DNA from: Rhizobium sp. BK399
Lineage (GTDB): Bacteria > Pseudomonadota > Alphaproteobacteria > Rhizobiales > Rhizobiaceae
Assembly: GCF_014194695.1 (NCBI RefSeq)
Contig: NZ_JACIAH010000024.1
Coordinates: 1 to 64,000 of the forward strand
Length of the DNA stretch: 64,000 nt
Direction of reading: 5' to 3'
Shown: in pieces, positions 60,447-64,000 of the stretch
Numbering within the stretch: position 1 is the stretch's first letter
How the letters are laid out: each line of letters starts with the position of its first letter
The notes under the pieces: model-generated
The model's database searches: none
What the model was told of the DNA's origin: nothing
What the model saw: the letters and a program-made list of their open reading frames with translations, nothing else
Made by a program: the position numbers and the translations under genes

Positions 60447-60893
60447 TCAGTAGATGGTTAGTGCGACCTGCTTTTCTTGTCTCGTAACCGACGACGCCGT
60501 TGGCCTTGCGGTAAAGGCAATAAGTCTTCGATCTGTTGCACAAGCCTGGATTTGTCGAGCTTGAAGGCCCAGGGATGATATGTCTGGAGGACGGACTTCA
60601 ATGAGCGACAGGGCTTCATCGACAGAGGGCGCGGGACAGAGGACCACGTAGGCTTGTTCTTCCGAAACGAGAGCCAGACCAGTTGCAATGAATAGCCATC
60701 CTCGCCGATCAACGCACAGGTGGAATCCATCGGTCCTCGCCATTCGGTTCCAACTAATCCCAAAGTTGTTGAAGGGCGGAAAAGCCGCCTTCAGGTTTGC
60801 AAGAAATCGTTCAAGCGCGCATCCGGACCCGTGACCAGCACGACCTATCCCGATCTTCGTCCCCACGGGCGACGGCGTGTTGCCTGATGACAT
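60447..60893 (-). CDS. Hypothetical protein
   Basis: A 148-residue ORF (MSSGNTPSPVGTKIGIGRAG; FPPFNNFGISWNRMARTDGF; FIATGLALVSEEQAYVVLCP). It looks protein-like but matches no family I know. It starts 7 bases after the stop of a small ORF, so the two probably form an operon. Confidence 0.45.
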   Translation of the reverse strand: MSSGNTPSPVGTKIGIGRAGHGSGCALERFLANLKAAFPPFNNFGISWNRMARTDGFHLCVDRRGWLFIATGLALVSEEQAYVVLCPAPSVDEALSLIEVRPPDISSLGLQARQIQACATDRRLIAFTARPTASSVTRQEKQVALTIY

Positions 60894-60899
60894 TTTTCA

Positions 60900-61118
60900 T
60901 CAATGCGTTAGCAGAAGTTCTTCCTGGCTGATCAAGACGAGAAACAGCCCCTCGTCCAATCGCGAGACAACGTCGCCATCTTCCGTCAGATAGTCGATTT
61001 TCGTTGGATCGGGGCTGATGTTTCCCCTTTGGTCGATCCTCATCTGCTCGATGACGATGCAAGGTCGCCCAGCGTGGCTGGAGCACTGGAAGCGGTTCGT
61101 CTCCTTATAGAGGTGCAT
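60900..61118 (-). CDS. Small hypothetical protein
   Basis: A 72-residue ORF starting MHLYKETNRFQCSSHAGRPC with GGAGG about 9 bases upstream. EDGDVVSRLDEGLFLVLISQ suggests a small mixed alpha/beta protein. No known family. It precedes the 60447 ORF by 6 bases. Confidence 0.5.
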   Translation of the reverse strand: MHLYKETNRFQCSSHAGRPCIVIEQMRIDQRGNISPDPTKIDYLTEDGDVVSRLDEGLFLVLISQEELLLTH

Positions 61119-61440
61119 GGGACTATCCTCCCGGTTGAGATGGATGGAATAGCTATCAGCATGCTGCAATTTGAGGATGCGACAATAAAGATTAGAAATG
61201 GGCGCAACTGCGAAAAGTCAATAAGGCCGGCGCCGAGCCCGGGTGTCAAAGCGTGGTAGTCAACGGTACCAAGAAGCAGAATCCACCTGCGTATAGCGCG
61301 GCGATCAGGATGAGACGGATCTCACCGTGATTGTCGCCGCGCACCTGCGGCTGATTTGAAACATGAACGAACGGCTGGATTCAGCGAAACGATGGAGGAG
61401 ATCTGTCAAGTGCGACGTCATTAGTCCCTGCGTCGCGCAG
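61119..61440. other. Gap without recognised gene
   Basis: About 320 bases. A minus-strand frame encodes a membrane-like end (EIRLILIAALYAGGFCFLVP) but has no start codon, so it is not called. Confidence 0.35.
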
Positions 61441-61930
61441 AGAACCCGAGAGTGTAAGGCTCGGCGCGGAAGAGGAACCGCCCTTGGAGTTTTCCTTTGC
61501 GATCGTCGTTCTCGGCTTGATCCGGCTGTGTTTGGGTTTTCGGGTCGCAGCCGTACGCCTGGATTGAGAAAGGAAGAGGTTGCGCGTTTCGAGCGGACGC
61601 AGGCCGTGCCGGAGCGACGTCGGAGATCACGAACTGGTAGATGAACTTTGCAACGTGAGTCCGGAGTTTGCTGCGCTGTGGCAGGAGAACGATGTTATTG
61701 CCCATAGAGAAGGAACCAAGAGGCTAAAACATCCGATTCTCGGCGACATCGAACTGAATATTCCGGGTTTGCCGTGGATGGTAGGCCCGATCTACCTAGT
61801 CGTCTACAATCCCGTCGGTCCCCGGGTGGCGGAACGTATCCGGATGCTGGTCGCCAGCAGCGATTGCAGCCTTGACACGCCGGATGTGCCGATGACTGGC
61901 GTCCCTTTTTCAGGGAAACCAGAGCTCTAG
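61441..61930 (+). pseudogene. XRE-family regulator with MmyB-like domain, deleted and shifted
   Basis: The plus strand encodes LGVFLCDRRSRLDPAVFGF and SRTPGLRKEEVA, the start of the XRE HTH. It then jumps to DHELVDELCNVSPEFAALWQ, REGTKRLKHPILGDIELN and a TAG at 61928, which is the end of the MmyB-type ligand-binding domain. The rest of the HTH and most of the sensor domain (several hundred bases) are missing. Confidence 0.75.
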
Positions 61931-62055
61931 AAGGTCGTTTCCTGGACCAGCCACCACACGGGAAGGAACGCCAAAGCAATGGCAACGAGCCAAACCGATG
62001 CGAACTTTACAAGATACTGCAGTCTGGCTTTCGTCTGATCCAACGCAAACAACAT
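61927..62055 (-). CDS. Small membrane protein (42 residues)
   Basis: MLFALDQTKARLQYLVKFAS is followed by a single helix (WLVAIALAFLPVWWLVQETT) and a TAG. GGAG lies 7 bases before the ATG. Such one-helix proteins are common in rhizobia but rarely named. Confidence 0.55.
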   Translation of the reverse strand: MLFALDQTKARLQYLVKFASVWLVAIALAFLPVWWLVQETTF

Positions 62056-62230
62056 AACGAAACTCCAACGCCCCGGCGCACAAAAACATCATGCAACCAT
62101 TGAGTCGAGTGCGGAACTGCAACACTCGCCATCGCTTTCATCGCCCGAGCAAAGGTCCCGATGTTAAAGAACCATCTCCTGGGAGACCTTTACTTCTCGT
62201 TCCGGTGACAGTAGCAGCCTGTCAGCCTTC

Positions 62231-62359
62231 TCATATCAGACGGATGCTGCCGGCTACTTTGCGCTGTCGCTTCAAGGAACCGCAACCGGCGGCATTCGCG
62301 TAAGAGGCAAGTCCCAGCAGCCCGAATGTCACGCAAGTTGATGCCAATAGTTTCTTCAT
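62231..62359 (-). CDS. Small exported protein (42 residues)
   Basis: A short ORF with a strong ribosome-binding site (AAAGGGGAACTGAA before the ATG). MKKLLASTCVTFGLLGLASY, with ANAA as the probable cleavage site, is a complete signal peptide; the mature part (GCGSLKRQRKVAGSIRLI) is only about 18 basic residues. It may be a secreted peptide or the front end of a truncated protein. Confidence 0.55.
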   Translation of the reverse strand: MKKLLASTCVTFGLLGLASYANAAGCGSLKRQRKVAGSIRLI

Positions 62360-62877
62360 TTCAGTTCCCCTTTCTTGTGACGGCTTTCAACGTTCGAGTG
62401 GTCCGCCGCGAAAGACCGCTCCAAAATCTCTACGAAAACCATTGTCGCCGGTGAAACTACCGTCGACATCCCGTTGTCCCGAACCGCATATGCATGCGTC
62501 GCCTTCTCGCCTCATGCGCCTCAAATCTTCCGTCCGCAATGATCCCAACGGTTCGATGTCTTAGTGTCGAAACACCAATCCAAAGCTTGCAATCTCGACA
62601 CTTTGCGTCCAGCGAAAGGTCGACGTTCTGAATAGTATCGATCCGGAAACTATAAAGACTTCGGGGCCTTGAAGAGTGTTCTTTCGAAGTGAAGCGAGAG
62701 TGGTGAAACGAACAAGGGCTTACTTCGTCAGGTTGAGCGTTGGGGCAGCCAAAAACCGAGCCAGTTTGCGTGGGGCAGCATAACCGAGCATTCCGCATCG
62801 TTCGTGCCCTCTCTGAGGGAACCGTTCCGTGTCGGGAAGGTTAGCTTCTCAGAGAAGAGACTTTTGGAGGATTACCA
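62360..62877. other. Gap without recognised gene
   Basis: About 520 bases with no convincing gene on either strand. The promoter of the 62878 gene should lie at its right end. Confidence 0.35.
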
Positions 62878-63216
62878 ATGACTGTGTTGAAGAGAATTGC
62901 TATCAGTTCTGCCCTGGTCGCGAGCAGCGTCGTCGGATTCATGTCACCTTCCATCGCCCAGGATCTCGAGTTCAGGGTGGGCCCAGGGGGCGTCGGAATT
63001 CATGATCGTGATAATGATCGGCACGGGGATTGGTCCGATCGAGGGTCTCGCCGGCGCTGCGATCCTGATGATGCCCTTGACAACGCACGCGATGCCGGAT
63101 TTCGAAGGGCTCATGTCGTGCGGATTTCGCCACGTAGCGTTGTCGTAGAGGGCATGACCCGCCGCGGGCCAGACAGGATCATCTTCGCTAACGTTCGCGG
63201 TTGCCCCGAGGTGTAA
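62878..63216 (+). CDS. Hypothetical exported protein
   Basis: A 112-residue protein. A signal peptide (MTVLKRIAISSALVASSVVG to PSIAQ) precedes a charged Asp/Arg-rich stretch (IHDRDNDRHGDWSDRGSRRR) and a small domain (ALDNARDAGFRRAHVVRISP, VVVEGMTRRGPDRIIFANVR), seen in many rhizobial periplasmic proteins of unknown role, PepSY-like in shape. TTTTGGAGGATTACC gives a strong ribosome-binding site. Confidence 0.8.
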   Translation: MTVLKRIAISSALVASSVVGFMSPSIAQDLEFRVGPGGVGIHDRDNDRHGDWSDRGSRRRCDPDDALDNARDAGFRRAHVVRISPRSVVVEGMTRRGPDRIIFANVRGCPEV

Positions 63217-63775
63217 GATCCAGCAAGGTTCAACGTTGTCATGAAAGGCGGCGCCCATCCCTAAAACCGAGGCCGTTTGGGGAGCACGAAAGACTGTAGC
63301 ACGATGGCAACAATGTACGCGAAACGGCAGGCCTTGCTGACATACCGAGGCTTCGTTTGGCATTGATGTCCAAATCCATTGGTGTCTATCGTCGACCACA
63401 TGCCGTTCAAACGGCCAAAACAGGCGGGCAATCATGAGCCGCCGCTGCGCCGTTCGTTCGGCCGAGCCGACGCAGCCTAAGGTCGTGGGAGGCACTGAGT
63501 TGGTGCCGACCACGACATGGCGGCGACAAGCGGAGTTGTTGAATAGGCAACGATAGAACTGGAGAGGACGTCCTCAATACGACGTCCCTCTAAGGGTCCG
63601 GCCGAGAGCGCACCCCCAACTCGGTCCACTAAACGATAGCTTGCCATTCGAGCAGCCGCATCTTCCGACCTGGCGTGGACCTTCCACCCTCCAAATGGCG
63701 TAGCATAGAGAGTGGCAATACATCTGGAAAGAAAAATCGGAGGCTCTAACTCCAGTAAGGTATCTGGAGCGTGGA
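63217..63775. other. Gap without recognised gene
   Basis: About 560 bases. A minus-strand frame crosses part of it but its composition is not protein-like and its start lies inside the following gene. No RNA structure seen. Confidence 0.35.
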
Positions 63776-64000
63776 ATGTTTCATAAGTATTCGAGCCTGA
63801 GGAAATTGAAAGGTGTATTGGCCGATACAATTCAAAGATCGGAATACGCTTTGGGAATACGGGCACTATACGACAGAGAGGTCATATTCGCGCTTGATGT
63901 AGAGCACCTAAATTTTGAGTTGCCTCCATTTCCGGTAAACGCTGAAGCGATTTGGAACTGGATCAACGAACAGATCGTGGGGTCGCCCGGTCAGGAGACT
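63776..64000 (+). CDS. Hypothetical protein, partial (runs off the window)
   Basis: From the ATG at 63776, with GGAG 6 bases upstream, the frame stays open for 75 codons to the end of the window (MFHKYSSLRKLKGVLADTIQ; IFALDVEHLNFELPPFPVNA; IWNWINEQIVG). The region is AT-richer than its neighbours and the sequence looks like a real globular protein, but I recognise no family. Confidence 0.6.
   Translation, partial: MFHKYSSLRKLKGVLADTIQRSEYALGIRALYDREVIFALDVEHLNFELPPFPVNAEAIWNWINEQIVGSPGQET

Noticed and set aside
63477..63866. A 129-residue minus-strand frame at the right end
   Set aside because: It overlaps the better-supported plus-strand gene at 63776, which has a ribosome-binding site and protein-like sequence.
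1..64000. CRISPR arrays, rRNA or tRNA genes, replication origin or partition genes
   Set aside because: I looked for regularly spaced repeats, tRNA-like cloverleafs, rRNA motifs and repABC-type genes and saw none.

Overview
The window looks like an accessory replicon (plasmid or genomic island) of an alphaproteobacterium of the Rhizobium/Sinorhizobium/Agrobacterium group. This rests on the GC-rich coding bias, tandem Ku genes, FixJ-like regulators, a FixK/FNR-type box, HmrR/CueR-type copper promoters and rhizobial-style ars and cop clusters, together with a high load of decayed genes and transposase remnants. There are no rRNA, tRNA, CRISPR or replication genes. Genus assignment is inference.

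Layout. 1-2.05 kb: the end of an IS3-family element, a truncated IS630 transposase and two unknown ORFs. 2.3-4.35 kb: two adjacent Ku genes (NHEJ) and a small ORF, with no LigD. 5-13.6 kb: a Crp/Fnr remnant, then six genes on the minus strand (NADP oxidoreductase, SDR, Ohr, isochorismatase-like hydrolase, unknown protein, Tat-type epoxide hydrolase), divergent from a 944-residue winged-helix/NTPase/repeat regulator. 14-15.5 kb: an IS21 istA pseudogene and a DJ-1/PfpI protein. 16.4-24 kb: a copper region with a six-gene minus-strand operon (His-rich protein, lipoprotein, TolC, multicopper oxidase, cupredoxin, CusF-like) behind a CueR-type promoter, then cytochrome b561, a small Cys protein, DUF305 and a 16-Cys copper-storage-like protein. 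24.5-27.2 kb: O-methyltransferase, PHB-depolymerase-type esterase and a CopG regulator. 27.9-33.8 kb: three response regulators, an MFS carrier, a PAS histidine kinase, a broken kinase ATPase domain and a Rid protein. 33.8-39.3 kb: an EmrAB-like pump operon with an NmrA-type and a cupin gene, divergent from an MBL hydrolase. 39.8 kb: an EF-hand protein. 40.5-46 kb: an arsenic island (arsR-MFS convergent with arsR-arsN2-arsC-acr3-arsC-arsH). 46-48.4 kb: small stress genes including cspA. 48.5-57.8 kb: a second copper region (SRPBCC, DUF2933, two Cu P1B ATPases, cytochrome c', CueR, CopZ, DUF411, a wrecked multicopper oxidase). 58-64 kb: small unknown genes and remnants.

How it fits together. 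The two copper regions probably form one regulon. CueR is encoded at 53 kb, and CueR-type promoters lie before copA (55.7 kb), copZ (57.2 kb) and, 30 kb away, the oxidase/efflux operon (20.9 kb). P1B ATPases would clear cytosolic Cu(I), the multicopper oxidase and TolC would act in the envelope, and Csp, CopZ and CusF-like proteins would buffer copper. A segment carrying DUF305, Csp, SRPBCC, DUF2933 and the ATPase is present twice (22.1-23.9 and 48.5-51.6 kb) and has decayed reciprocally, so each copy keeps the genes the other lost. The arsenic island encodes arsenate reduction, As(III) efflux, ArsH and ArsN2. Overall the window is a stress and detoxification island (copper, arsenic, peroxide, electrophiles, DNA breaks) assembled by transposition and trimmed by decay.
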